A stretch of DNA of 64,000 nt, taken from the NCBI GenBank assembly GCA_015146655.1, contig VKHL01000034.1:124001-188000 (forward strand), written 5' to 3'. The translations under genes were made by a program, and so were the position numbers. The notes under the pieces were generated by a model. The model was not told the DNA's origin and did no database searches. It saw only the letters and a program-made list of their open reading frames with translations. The DNA is from Ochromonas danica. Its lineage: Eukaryota; Sar; Chrysophyceae; Chromulinales; Chromulinaceae. Below are positions 9,652-21,543 of this stretch, piece after piece (the stretch's first letter is position 1; each line of letters opens with the position of its first letter).

Positions 9652-12600
9652 ATGTCTGAATTTGCTGGAAGAGGTGAGTTTTCTTTCTTCTATTTTGAGA
9701 TCATTTGTTGTTGTGAAATGAGAAAAATAGAGAATATTTTAAAAAATAATATGTGAATTTCTGTTTTTTTTCTATCAGGTGGACGAGGTGGACGAGGTGA
9801 TTATCGTGGCGGAGGAGGAGGAGGTCAGAATAGATTGTTATTGATGATATATGAATATAGGAAATTTTATGAAAATAATTTGATTATATAGGTGGTGGAA
9901 GAGATAGTGGACGAGGTTATAAATTTCTTGTGTGGGTTGTCTGTACTTCTTCACCTGTTTTGACTCAATCCACTTTGAATATTTTTAGGACGCGGTGACG
10001 GTGGTCGCGGTGGTGGCCGAGAAGGCGGTGGCGGTCGTGGAGGATATGATGGTGGTCGCGGTGGCGGTGGCGGTCGTGGAGGATATGATGGTGGCCGCGG
10101 TGGAGGAGGAGGACGAGATAGCGGTCGTGGAGGATATGATGGTGGCCGCGGTGGTGGTGGGGGGCGATTTGAAGGCGGTCGCGGTGGTGGGGGAGGAGGA
10201 GGCCGCGGAGGCGGAGGTGGAGGTGGACTGAGCGGAAGGAATCGCCACATGGGAGAGATTTCCTCTGTCCAATCCCTTCTTACAAGGCCGGAAATGAGCG
10301 ATGCGGCTATTTTACAAGTGATCAATCCTCCTGCCGCGGAGCGTGATCGTAGTGCTATTCTGGCCGTGGGTAGTTTTGATCTTCCTGCGCAGTCTGCTCG
10401 TCGAGGCGAGAGACCCATCGGTGCGGTGTTATCATCCCCTCAACACATTATTCGCTCGAACCATTTCCAAGTGAACGTTAGTGGTTTGAGCCCACAGATT
10501 GCACACTATCACGTGCATATCTACAGAATTGCTGTGGATGGCTCATGTGATAAGAAGGATCGTGCTGCAGAGGGCGAGGATTCGCAAAATATGGCACTTC
10601 TATTGAAGCTTTTTGACAGGCACCGCGCAGAATGGGGAGGATCAGGTTATGCTTATGATTCCCGATCTGCCTTATTTACTGCTCGCAGACTGAATCTTCC
10701 TGAGCGTAATGATTCAAATCAACCTTTTCTTCAGGAGGATATTGGCTTGCCCAGTGTTGAAGGTGAGTTTTATGAGTGTATTGTAGTTCGTTTTTATGGT
10801 AACGTATGTGCGTTTTAAAGGCATTGAGTCAACGAGAGTTCGTTTCCGTGTGGCGTTGACCGAAGTCGATGTTATCAATATGCCTAGCACTCCTGAGGGC
10901 TGGAGATCACTTGATACTCGAACTCTGCGTCCTTTGGAAACCGCTTTGACTGCATTTGCGCGAAATCAAATGCATTTAACAAGTCCTGATTGGAATCTGG
11001 TGGGGCAAAAGTTCTTTTCCACTAAAGGAGCACCACTTGAATTGACTGGTCCTTTTGTGGCCAAACGTGGATATTATGCAGCTTTGAAGAGTTGTATTGC
11101 TGGTCTAACGCTGGTGGTTGATATGTCTGTCAATGCATTTCTCGATCATGGCCCTATTATGGATGTGATGAAAATGAGCCTCAATTATGATCTAAAGAAA
11201 TCCTTTGAAGATTTTGCCGCCAGAGGGTTCCCACCTGCTGCTATTAGGGAGATGGAAAAGGCTGTGAAAAAGTGCAAGGTTCGTTTGATCCATTTGAATC
11301 ATACCAAGAAGGTGATTGGATTGGGTCCCCCGGCTGATAGTCCCGAGTCTTCCTTCACTGACGACAGCGGAAAGAAGTTCACCGTCGCTCAATATTTCGA
11401 ACTTATGGCGAAAGACCCTTCTAAGCAGCAATACAGGAATGCTTTGAAAGGAGGAAAGCTGCGCTATCCGAAAATGCCAACGATTAATGTTGGAAGCAAA
11501 GCGCGTCCTATCCTTGTTCCTGCTGAGCTTGTGCATATATTGCAGGGTCAGTCTCGTGCAGGTTCGGCTGATCCTGAAATCGTGTCTCGTATCATTCGTT
11601 ATGCTGCTGTGAGACCTGAAGAACGTTTCCAGGCCATCACTGCTGGTGACTCCAATTCCTCCAGTATTGTGAGTGTCTTGCGTGGCGATGCTACTGCACA
11701 AGCTTTCGGCGTCGCGTCTATTGAGTTACAGCCTCTGACATCTTCTGCTGTATTGCTACCACAAGCTAAGCTGGCCTACGGTGGAAATAAAGTTGTTGAT
11801 CCTCTTCTTAATGGAAGCTGGAATATCGATCGTCCTCAGCAGAAATTTGCCCGCATGCCCCCTTCTCCGGGAGCTGATGGAGGATTCAAGTATGGTGTAT
11901 TAGTTGTTGGTGATGGTCCTCCTCGCGCACAGGATTGGGGTGCTCTTGTGAATGATTTCATGACAGCAATTGAACGAGATGCGGCTGGTAGTGGTTTGAA
12001 ACTCACTAAAGGTGGTGGATATTTGGTGTGCAACGGCAGACAAGCAGCGATCAAGACGGAGTTGTCGAAGATGGAAAAGGGTGGCGTGCGTATCGTTCTG
12101 GTTATTATGTTATCGGATAGTCATTCTGACATCAAGTTTGTCAGTGATGGAATGGGTCTGGTCACTCAATGTGTCAAGTGGAAGAATGTTGAGAAACCAC
12201 CACGTGGGTTTCATCTCAACGTGGTGTTGAAGATCAACACCAAGCTTGGTGGAACTTGTCATACATTAGCCCGTCGTACTCAAGCAGCTGCGACTGGAGC
12301 TGTTTGGCAAGATCCTCCCACCTCTATCTCGTGGCTCTTTGATAAGCCTACCATGTTAGTCGGCATGGATGTATCCCATCCTGAACCAGGATCTGACGCG
12401 CCCAGTATGGCAGCTGTGGTGGGATCCATGGATGGCCGTGCGAGTCAATATGTCGCTTATTTAACGACATTGAAAAGCCGACAAGAAACGGTTTCCACTT
12501 TAGAAGAAGGAATGACGAAGTTATTGGAAGTATTCAAGAAGCGCAATAACAATCGTCTTCCTGCCCACATTATTGTGTATCGTGATGGTGTCAGCGATGG

Positions 12601-13120
12601 CCAATTCAACATGGTGATTAACGATGAGTTACCATGCATTCATGGTGCTTTAGAATTGATGGGGGTGCCTCGTGGAGACGTCAAGGTTTCTATTGTGATC
12701 TGTCAGAAGCGCCACCACACTCGTATCTTCTACGATGATAATGGAGAGCATGTCAATCCATGCCCTGGTTTGGTTTTGGATGCCCGTGGTGCACAGTCTA
12801 TCACGAACGCTACTATCAACGAGTTTTATCTCAACTCTCATGCGGCAATTCAAGGAACTTGCAAGCCATGCAAGTACGCTCTCATTTATGATGAAATCGG
12901 CTTTCGCTTGTCTGAGTTGGAGTTGCTCACCTATTGGAGTACCTATCTCTACGCTCGTTGCAATCGCTCGGTGTCATATGCCACTCCTGCCTATTATGCT
13001 CACTGGGCATCTCAACGCTGCAAGGAGTTGTTTAAAGCTGGTTGTACAGATTCTGAGCTGCGTGAGATTTCTGATCGTTGGTCTCGCCCTGGCATCCCTT
13101 CCACTATGTTCTTTATATAG
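9652..13120 (+). CDS. AGO: Argonaute (AGO-type) with RGG-rich N-terminus
   Basis: Five exons (9652-9673, 9779-9823, 9892-9915, 9989-10762, 10821-13120) join in phase 1 throughout to a 1,054-residue Argonaute, the small-RNA-guided core of silencing complexes. Residues about 6-113 are RGG/RGY repeats, a usual substrate for arginine methylation. Then follow N/L1 (VNVSGLSPQIAHYHVHIYRI), PAZ (about 375-540), MID (about 645-770) and PIWI (about 800-1054). The catalytic tetrad is complete by manual alignment: D805 (GMDVSHPEPG), E844 (RQETV), D877 (YRDGVSDGQF) and H1016 (YYAHW). Spacing is close to human AGO2, so slicing is likely. In the MID 5'-phosphate pocket, Lys (DIKFV), Gln (VTQCV) and Lys (VLKIN) are kept, but the position matching AGO2 Tyr529 reads His. 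Exons 2 and 3 (45 and 24 bases) are symmetric micro-exons encoding RG repeats. An in-frame ATG at 9535 exists but would add an unrelated-looking segment; the ATG at 9652 is preferred. Confidence 0.95.
10010..10230 (+). repeat. GC-rich RGG-coding minisatellite in the Argonaute gene
   Basis: The Argonaute fourth exon opens with glycine/arginine codons. It includes three close copies of a unit that encodes GRGGYDGGRGG, at about 10065-10155. It is much richer in GC than the surrounding gene. Long open frames on the other strand and in the other forward frame here are artefacts of this composition. Confidence 0.75.
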
Positions 13121-13516
13121 TCATGTTGTCTTGTGAGTTTGTTCTGACTATCTCTCTTAACAACCATTTTCTTCAAAGATACTATATAATATTATGGCTA
13201 TTGCCCAGCCTTGATAATGTGGCATTTCCCTACATGTAGCGCAAGTTCTTCTTGTCCTTGTAAAATCTAACATGCTAACAATTATAATTTCACGTTGAAA
13301 TATGTTATGGATCGTCATGCCTCGCACCTGGTGTACTGGGCCCATTCGAATATCAACTTCTGATAGCCTTTAGCTTCAGCATTGTAGGAGGTTAGGTTCC
13401 TTTAGCTTCTGATAGCCTTTAGAGGTCCGAGGTTCTGCAACGGGGTAGTAGGTTCCATCATTCCAATTCATTCTTCCATGGAAACAGCTGGTTGGTAAAA
13501 AGGCGCAAATCCAGAA
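13121..13516. other. Intergenic region, Argonaute to trehalase
   Basis: This 396-base stretch holds the Argonaute 3' flank and the trehalase promoter. A 17-base CTTCTGATAGCCTTTAG unit occurs twice, at about 13358-13374 and 13405-13421. Nothing else could be recognised. Confidence 0.5.
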
Positions 13517-13591
13517 ATGGTCAAAAGAAATCCATTTTGCGCCACAGCGTCGTCCAGGAAGAATCCCATCAAACAAGAAAGGAAGGATAGG

Positions 13592-15832
13592 ATGACGATG
13601 AGGAGCCTCCTTCAAACTTCTCCTAATCTATGGATAGTCTCTGTTCTATTCTTGTTACTCTATAGTACTCTCTCTTTTGTTCATGGAGATTCCAACAACA
13701 ATAATAATAATAACAATTATAATAACAACAATAATAATAATAATAGCACTGCCTATATCGAACGAGCATGTCTGATTTATTGTCAAGGTCCACTTCTTGA
13801 AGCAATTCAACTCGCTGGTATCTATCCTGATAGTAAGACCTTTGTAGATATGCCAATGATTTATGAACCTGAAGAAACACTTGCTGCTTTCCAAGCACTA
13901 ACTGATCCCACCGATAAAACTATTTTACAAGATTTCTTACAATCTTATTTCCTTGAAGCAGGATCAGATTTAGAAGAATGGATACCTACTGATTTTAATA
14001 TTAATCCTCCATTTGTTCAACGTATGGATAATTCTTATATCTATAAGAATTGGACAATGTCATTAAATAATTTATGGAAAGTTTTAGGTCGACAAGTTTC
14101 AAAACAAGTACAAGAAATACCAGCTAAACATTCTTTCCTACCAAGAAATTATCCTATGATTGTACCAGGTGGAAGATTTCGTGAATCTTATTATTGGGAT
14201 AGTTATTGGATTATACGTGGTTTATTAGTTTGTGATATGTTTCAATCTGCACGTTATATATTAAATAACTTCTTTGATGATATTAATAACTTTCAATTTA
14301 TACCAAATGGTGGTCGTATTTATTATCTTGATCGTTCTCAACCACCTTTATTATCTGAAATGGTAATGGTATATTGGTATGAATGGAGGAATAAGTTTGG
14401 ATCATCATCTACTGATTTACTATCCTTTCTGAAAGAAGCATTTAATACATTAGAGAAGGAATATCAATGGTGGATGAATCCTGATAATAAACATGTTCTT
14501 TCCTTTTCTAAACCAACTGTAAAGACTCTAAAGAAAGAAGAAGAAAGTGATAGTGCAGGAGAAGAGGAGGTCTATTATCTTAATCGATATCATAGTAATG
14601 GTACAACACCACGTCCTGAATCCTATCTTGAAGATTACAGTCATAGCTTGTCATCTATTCGTACAGAGGATAAAGTGACTAATTTCTATCAAGCAGTTCG
14701 TAGTGGTGCAGAAACGGGATGGGATTTCTCTTCTCGATGGATTGCAGCTGATGCTATGGGTAATCATGCTAATATCTCTTTTATTGATACACATCATATT
14801 ATACCTATTGAATTAAATGCTATTCTATTTAAGATGGAAAAGAATATGATGATTATTGCAACATTTTTAGAGAATAATGATCGTGCAGAATATTATCGTG
14901 AAGCTGCTTCAAGAAGACAAGATGCTATTCAATATTGGCTATGGAATGAAGAGAGATATCAATGGACAGATTATAATCTTACTAGTATGAGTCAAGTAGA
15001 GAGACAGCCAAATGAACAAACTATTGCATCTTATCTTCCTCTTTGGGCTGGGATAACTCCACCAATACAGCAGCCCTCATCAAGGAGTACTACTGCTCCA
15101 TCTGATCCTAATGGTGGTGGTGATCTTGCTACAACTGCAGCTGAGAAGATTGTGGATAGTCTGAAGAATAGTGGTCTCTTACAAGCTGCTGGAGTGCTTA
15201 CAACTACCTTATCGACTGGTCAACAATGGGATGCCCCAAATGCTTGGCCTCCGTTGGTCTTGATGATTATTGAAGGACTTAAGAATTTAAATACACTCTC
15301 TTCTCGTAGCCTTGCGGTAAGCATCTTTCTAGTATATGATTGTGTTTTGTCTTCTAATTGTATGATGACCACGTGATAGCTTGTTACTGCCCAGCGTTGG
15401 TTATATACCTGTTATCGTGCCTTTAATGAGACAGGATATATGTATGAGAAATATAATGCCTATGTTGTTGGTGAAGGCGGCGGTGGTGGAGAATATGTTC
15501 CACAAGTTGGTTTTGGATGGAGCAATGCAGTTGCGTTGGTGCTAATCAATGCTACCTATGTTGAAGGGCCTATTGTACCTCAAACAGAGGACGATGATGA
15601 CGATGCTTCGCTCCCGATTGATGATGCTTTATCTACAGCGTTAATTGTCATTGCTCCTCTTTTTCTTATTTCCGCGGTGATTATAGGGGCATATTGGTAT
15701 TATCGCCATTTCTATGAGAAGAAGAAAGAGGTTTATTTGGCTGTTCGATTGGACGAAGAGAATGGAAGCTATGGCAGCAATAATAAAACTCTCATTACGC
15801 CCTTGAAGCAAGCAATGGCAACAGGTTATTAA
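13592..15832 (+). CDS. Trehalase, glycoside hydrolase family 37, membrane-anchored
   Basis: Two exons, 13592-15316 and 15380-15832, join in phase 0 to about 725 residues. The enzyme hydrolyses trehalose to two glucose molecules. Both family signatures are present: PGGRFRESYYWDSY (signature 1) and QWDAPNAWPP (signature 2). The catalytic acid is expected to be the Asp in ETGWDFSSRW and the base the Glu in YEKYNAY, by likeness to E. coli Tre37A. The glycine-rich lid GEGGGGGEY is present too. The N-terminus has a hydrophobic signal segment (LWIVSVLFLLLYSTLSF) followed by an Asn run from an AAT/AAC repeat. Near the C-terminus a single hydrophobic helix (LIVIAPLFLISAVIIGAY) precedes a basic, about 45-residue tail. 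The protein is therefore probably a type I membrane enzyme facing the outside or a vesicle lumen. An in-frame ATG at 13517 would add 25 charged residues before the signal segment, so 13592 is preferred. Confidence 0.93.
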
Positions 15833-16805
15833 TTGGTTTTGGGGGTTTGGTAATACTATGTCAAACAACAAGCTAAAATGGATGAAAGGAAGAATGTTCT
15901 CGTTCAAAATATGCTTGAAATATCGTAATATTTATTGTGTTTTTTCTTACTCACTACCTGGATGTTCCTCTATATTTCTAAGATCGAGGAAGGAAAAGTT
16001 GTGCACTTCACATAGTCTAGTTACTGGTTACCTTGACTATCATAAAATAATCAAATTGTCTACTAAGGAGTCATAAGGTGGTCTCTCCTGTGTCTTTTCT
16101 GTAGATAAATAAATTGTATTTATTATCCCTTGCAAGAACTGTAAATTAAATGGATATGTTGCGATGATCGCTTATGCCCATTACCAATGTTTTCTCAAAA
16201 CAACTCGCACGTTTCAGTAAACTAGATCGAATCAGTTTATCGAATCAGTTTATCTCAGCTTTTTGTTAAGTACTGTAGCACTTCCATTAATCAGTACTGT
16301 ACCTTTCCTGCGAATAAATAAGACACGAATGGTGGAAGTGAGTGTGGAATCCACGTGGAAATGAATGGAATGTGGGGAGACGAAATTTTGACAACACAAA
16401 CCGTGTGTGAAACGGCTCTGTGCGCCAGAGTCACTGTCACAGTCAGACTGTTCCGCTCCTGGTGATGGGAAGAGGCGGTTAGTTTGTCATTGCAATAACA
16501 GCGGAGCATACGATATTATAGTGACTGATTGACTGACATTGATTGGTTGTTAGTTGACTTGGGATTGAAATAAAGAGATTTTTAATCCTCTCGAAATTGA
16601 ATAGCTACTACCACTACTACTATTAGTACTATTGGTGTGATTCTATTTCGATCGTTAGCTATTTCATTCATCACTCTCGTTCTCTCTCATTCTTCTATCC
16701 TCTTCTATCAAATTTATAGCGTCAGCAGTGAACAACAACAACTGTTAGTCATCTCTCACCATTCGCAAGCTATTGACAATTAGTTGAATATCATTCATTG
16801 TACAA
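15833..16805. other. Intergenic region, trehalase to PP2C
   Basis: These 973 bases contain no coding region that I can support. Near 16224-16256 a short unit, GAATCAGTTTATC, is repeated. The 3' part (about 16600-16800), rich in TCT and CAA, is presumably the 5' untranslated leader of the phosphatase gene. Confidence 0.5.
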
Positions 16806-18897
16806 ATGGGTGCTGGTGCTTCTGCTTCTTATGAACTGAGCAAAGAAGATAAAGTTACCATAACAAAGGCCATTGAAGAAACATATAATGGTCTCAAAGC
16901 AAAAAGTGTGAGTGATGATGCTGAACTCTATCATGCATTGAAAAAGTAAGTCTTTCTGTTTTTCGCACATGTGTGTGATAGTATGACGCACTAACAATAC
17001 GATGTTATTGTTGATTAGTACTTTTGAACATCAAGCAAAGGCAATAGAAGCTTCTAAGAAAAGCCATCAACATGGATCATCTACCACTTCATCTTCTTCC
17101 ACAACAACAACAGCAATCACAAATCCAAACACATTTACTGATATTAACAATCCTCCTCGTCCAGCAACAGATGGTTCAAATCATAAAAGCAATCACTATG
17201 ATCCTGACTCTCCTCAAACACCCATTCCTATCGCACCAACTGCTTCTGCAGTGGCTATTCATGAACCACCATTATCTCTTGCAGCCAATTCTTTGGCCAG
17301 TACAAGCGCTGAAGGTGGAGCAAAAACTCCTGGAGGTACTGTTAAACGTCGTACGAAAAGTGTTACTCTTGTTGATGTTGCACCAACTGAAGTCCAAGCT
17401 GATGATGATTTGGATGAAGAAGAAACCTATCAATTCAACTTACGTAATTCTGTTCAAATCAAACCAGGTTCTATGCCTTCTATGAGTGCTGCTATGATCT
17501 CTTCTATTGAAGGACCTGGGAAGCTATTGAAAGCAAAGACAAGTACACAATTATTATCCATGGTGGATGACTCTGCTTTAGATGAAAATGCTAAGATTGC
17601 AGCATTTATCTCTCAATTAAAAGCAGGTGAAGTACAGACAAAAGGAAAGACAGAATTTCGTCAACGTCGTTTAACCTATTCACAACAGACAGTGAATGAA
17701 AGTCCATCTATCGTTGAAAGTACTAAACATGCTTCTCCAATTCGATCAGTTAAGAATCGAACAACTATCTTTGCTTCATCTGAAATTGGAGTTGTACGAG
17801 AGAAGCAACCACCCTTTCCCAATGATGTCTTGGGTACATATTCATGTCATGGTATTGAGCCTTCTCCTGATGAAGAAGATGGAATCCATGAGAAGATCAA
17901 TCAAGATCGTGGATGTGTCGTCTATCCATATAATAATAAACGAAATGAAGCTCTCCTTATGGTACTTGATGGTCATGGTGAACAAGGTGATAAAGTCTCT
18001 GAATTTGTCATGCGACAGGTTAGTTTATGTTATGTTAGCTTGTTGTTGTTATTATGGTTGATTATAAGTTCTATGACGACTGTTTTGAAATGGAAATAGA
18101 TTGTGGTATCATTAGAGAAAGATCCCTTGCTTAATGTTGATCCAATAGCAGCATTGAAGAATGCCTATATCACCACTAATACAGCCCTGTTAGTGACTGA
18201 TATTCATTACATGACGTCTGGATGTACCTGTGTCACAATCTATGTCAAAGGCAATACCCTCTATGTTGCCAATGCTGGTGATAGTCGAGCTGTTATGGCA
18301 AAGAAGTCAGACGATGGACAAAGTTTAGTAGCTTGTGATCTAACTCGTGATCATAAACCTGATGATCCAGAAGAACGTGTACGGATTGAAGGATGGGGTG
18401 GGTATGTTTGTCCACCTTATGAGGAAGGATTAAGTGCAAGAGTCTACCTAGATCCAGAGTTTACCATGATTGGCTTAGCCATGTCACGTTCTATTGGTGA
18501 TCATGCTGTCAAGAATGTTGGTGTTATTGCTGAACCAGAAGTCAAAGTCTTTGAATTAGAAGAGAAAGATCAATTCTTAGTCATGGCTTCTGATGGTGTT
18601 TGGGAATTTATTAATTCACAAGAAGCAGTCGAGATTGTGCACAGTTGTTTAGAAGATGGTGTTCATGATGCTTGCCAAGAGTTGATTGAGATGGCTGCAA
18701 CAAGATGGCAAGAAGAAGAAGGAGATTATCGTGATGATGTAAGCTGCCCCTGTTATTGCTTTTGCTTGTCTTGGTCTTGTTTCTAGTGTGTTCCTAATGT
18801 GTTCCTTTTACTACTGGGGGTCGAGTAGATTACTGCTATTGTGGTCAAGTTCCCGTTACCCAATTTTATCGATGCTCATGATGATGTCCATCCATAG
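16806..18897 (+). CDS. PP2C-family protein phosphatase, likely N-myristoylated
   Basis: Four exons (16806-16945, 17019-18018, 18100-18738, 18829-18897) give 615 residues. The C-terminal 280 residues are a PPM/PP2C serine/threonine phosphatase domain that uses two metal ions. Its motifs in order are QDRGCV, VLDGHGEQG (about residue 364), the GCTCV and ANAGDSRAV strands, DHKPDDPEE, MSRSIGDHA, MASDGVWEF and a final YRDDITAIVVKF created by the last splice. All metal-binding Asp positions that I can align are present. The N-terminus MGAGAS fits the N-myristoylation consensus (Gly2, Ser6), so membrane attachment is likely. Between lie about 300 low-complexity residues rich in Ser, Thr and Pro, with basic KRRTKSV and RQRRLTYS patches that look like kinase targets or linkers. 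The last exon has only 23 codons but supplies the conserved ending. Confidence 0.93.
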
Positions 18898-19683
18898 TCC
18901 AAACCTCTCCACGCACGAAAAACTAAATCATATCTACGATACTCGTGAAGGATGGACATTTATTGATACGATTGACATTTTGTTTGTAGTCGTTGACTAT
19001 CTGCATTGTTCTACATGATATTTGCTAGTGTAGTATATGTGTAGTGGTAGTTAGTGATGGTTGTTTAGATAGCTGTTAGGTCTAAGCATCATTTCTGTGG
19101 TTGATAGGTAGCAGCACAATTGTGATGGTGAACCACCTTTATTCTACGACCTATTTCCTCCAGGACATGGTCGTAATAGGATGGGAATAGGTTCTTTCTT
19201 ATGGATGTATAACTAAGCTCTTTGCATTATATTCCATGTTGAATGAAGCATGGACAACTCTAAGATTAAATAATACATTTATAAATATAATAACACAAGG
19301 AAACATTTAATAACTCTGATAATTCATATGTACAGTATTCATTTAAAAGTATTAACCTCCTTCATGTCCACAAAAAAACTACAGCTATCAAGAGCAAATA
19401 GTCCATAAGCTATCATTAAGAACAATCATCTCTTCCTACTACCACCTGGACACTAAACCCCGTAATACAGTCTAAGAGATGTTATGACCACATCTCCCTG
19501 GCTGCACTACAGGCAAAAGTACGAGGTGGAGTAAGATAGTCTAACTACTCTTACCCTACAACAACTACTACATATTTATCCAACCACAACCTACTGTATG
19601 TCTGCCTACCTCCATGATCATGGAAAGTGCAGCTGGTAAATAGACGAGAAGAAGGGAGGTAAAGGATAGGAGGAAAGATTCTC
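18898..19683. other. Intergenic region between convergent genes
   Basis: This 786-base stretch lies between the 3' ends of the PP2C gene (+) and the plastid protein gene (-). It is AT-rich around 19270-19340. No reading frame, RNA gene or repeat could be supported. Confidence 0.55.
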
Positions 19684-20142
19684 TTAGAAGTCAGATGGGT
19701 CAGGAAACAGACCACCTAATGCTTGAATCAGTGGCAAGGAGATGATAGCAGTACCAATGACAAGGCCACCAATGATGAGGTTCTTCTTGAAATCATTCTC
19801 GCCTAATTCAGAGACCACTTCCATCTTAGGCTCAACAGACCAGATATTGGATTTACCATCTTGATCACGGGAACGACCTAGACGAGTACGACGAACTTGA
19901 TCAGGAGTTTGATCGAAGTCATCAGCATCATCCACTTCACCAGCTGTGGTAGTGGTAGTTGTGGTAGTAGTGGTAGGCGCAGAGGTAGGCTCATCTGCAG
20001 CAGCTAGAGAGAGTCTCTGCATGGACAAGAAGGAGCGAGGAAGAGGACGATGGAAAGCTTGACCAGGTTGGATGAGAAACAATACCAACATGGTAAGAAG
20101 CAACAGAAGAAAAGAAGACATCATTTTTATTGAATTGATCAA
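19684..20142 (-). CDS. Small plastid-targeted membrane protein (A|F bipartite presequence)
   Basis: This is a single-exon 152-residue protein. The first 30 residues form a strong signal peptide (MMSSFLLLLLTMLVLFLIQ) ending in GQAF. In algae with secondary red plastids the presequence is a signal peptide followed by a transit peptide whose first residue is Phe, and GQA|FHRPLPRSF matches that pattern with a basic, hydroxylated transit region. After a Thr run and an acidic stretch, the mature part carries one transmembrane helix (NLIIGGLVIGTAIISLPLI) and a short GGLFPDPSDF tail. The expected place is a plastid membrane, perhaps the thylakoid. I do not recognise the mature family. ATGs at residues 1, 7 and 8 could each start the protein. 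It is divergent from the gene at 20575. Confidence 0.75.
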   Translation of the reverse strand: MINSIKMMSSFLLLLLTMLVLFLIQPGQAFHRPLPRSFLSMQRLSLAAADEPTSAPTTTTTTTTTTAGEVDDADDFDQTPDQVRRTRLGRSRDQDGKSNIWSVEPKMEVVSELGENDFKKNLIIGGLVIGTAIISLPLIQALGGLFPDPSDF

Positions 20143-20574
20143 TTGATTGAATAACTACTGGATGGAATAAATTATGAAGCTTCAAAGCAAAGAGAGAGAG
20201 TGAGAGTGAGTGAGTGAGGGAAGCAACAAGGAGAGGAGACGGATGATGAAGTAGTAAGTGATGAGTCACACTCTGCAGGGTTGGTGAGATGATGATGATG
20301 ATGTTTTGACGAGGTCTCTCTCTCTGACGCACTGCCTCACCACCGCAACACTCACTCAGGCTGCTGTACTGCTGCTGTATGATGCGATCCTGCCCCTGCA
20401 ACCTCCACATGTTTATCACCTTCAACAAGAAACGCGTTTGTTGAAAATTCAACGGAATTCAATGGAATGTTCAATGGATTCCATGCACTAGAGATTTCCT
20501 TCCTTCCCACAGTGCAGATCATTCAAGTATTTGCAACAACTCCCCGTTCGCATTAGTATCTGGTATTGTGAGTC
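20143..20574. promoter_or_regulatory. Shared intergenic region of a divergent gene pair
   Basis: These 432 bases separate the plastid protein gene (-) from the small membrane protein gene (+), so both promoters should lie here. A GAGAGTGAGTGAGTGAG run sits at about 20191-20220. No core promoter element can be assigned with confidence. Confidence 0.35.
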
Positions 20575-21543
20575 ATGGTTATAGTCTCAGTACAGATAAG
20601 TGATATTATAGCAGGGGGTAGAGTTCCTTTGGAGTTAGCCAACTTTCTTCTTCCTTCCCAATGGAATGTTATTGTGAGTAGTCTACAAGATGCTCATCGG
20701 GATGGGACATTTTGGAGTTGTCTATGTGAAGTCACAATCTGTGTTTTCTTTCTATTTCCTTGTATCTTCTTATGCCATCCATGTTGTGCTGCGGCCATGA
20801 CATTGAATAATGTTCATGGGTAAGTCGTCATATGATACTACCACTCTGTCTTCTCCTTGACACAGACAGTGGGAGGAGTTTTTGTGTGTGGTGCGGTGCG
20901 GTGCGGTTGTGTGTTTGTGTCCTTTTCTGCCCTCACTATCCTTTACTCTCGCAGTGAATTGGCCTCGAAGTTATATACCACCACCATCTTGACTCACACA
21001 CGTCACACACTTATTCTGTCTCATTGTTTTGACTGTTGTTTGTAACAGGAAAATAATGCATTTAAATTCCATTTTATTTAATGATGCACCTGTGCTATCG
21101 GAAATGGATGGTTGCATCTTGTTTAACACTGATTTGATCTATGTGCCTACGGCTGAAGCAGCTTATGTTGATCGCACTAACACGGCGGAGTTTGTCACCA
21201 AGGTCAGTGGAGATAATGCTGGAACAAGAGTTGCTTCAGCTCAGCCGGTTAGAGGATCAGTCGCTAACCCAGATGTCAGTCGTGATCAAAGTGGGTATGT
21301 TTCCTCGCCAATGCTCTCCTCAAGCACAAGTGGGAAGAGAATGATGTTAATCACGGTCCCTCCTACTGCTGGACCTGGGTCTGTTTTGACAGTCTCTGCT
21401 CCAGATGGGAGCTTATTATCTGTAAGTCTTCTTCTTATTGTTAGGCATATCATGTACCAATGACATTATGTTGGTTTGTTTTTCATCAGGTTGTGGTTCC
21501 TCATACCGCTGCACCAGGAGCTAGCATTACTGTACAGTACTAA
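20575..21543 (+). CDS. Small membrane protein with C-terminal VPxxxxPG domain
   Basis: Three exons (20575-20819, 21049-21421, 21490-21543) give 223 residues. A long hydrophobic, cysteine-rich segment at about residues 45-75 (EVTICVFFLFPCIFLCHPCC) is a membrane helix or re-entrant hairpin. The C-terminus contains two related segments, ITVPPTAGPGSVLTVSAPDG and VVVPHTAAPGASITVQY. They match a short beta-type motif, VPxxxxPGxxxxVxxPDG, that I have seen in proteins of algae and oomycetes but whose function is not known to me. The last splice joins the two copies precisely. The middle part is polar and probably disordered. The start at 20575 is the first ATG in the open frame; an upstream exon cannot be excluded. 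Confidence 0.68.

Noticed and set aside
9985-10418. Long open frames on the minus strand and in another forward frame across the Argonaute N-terminus
   Set aside because: They are Pro-rich or low-complexity shadows of the GGT/CGT repeat. The RGG frame joins correctly to the Argonaute exons.
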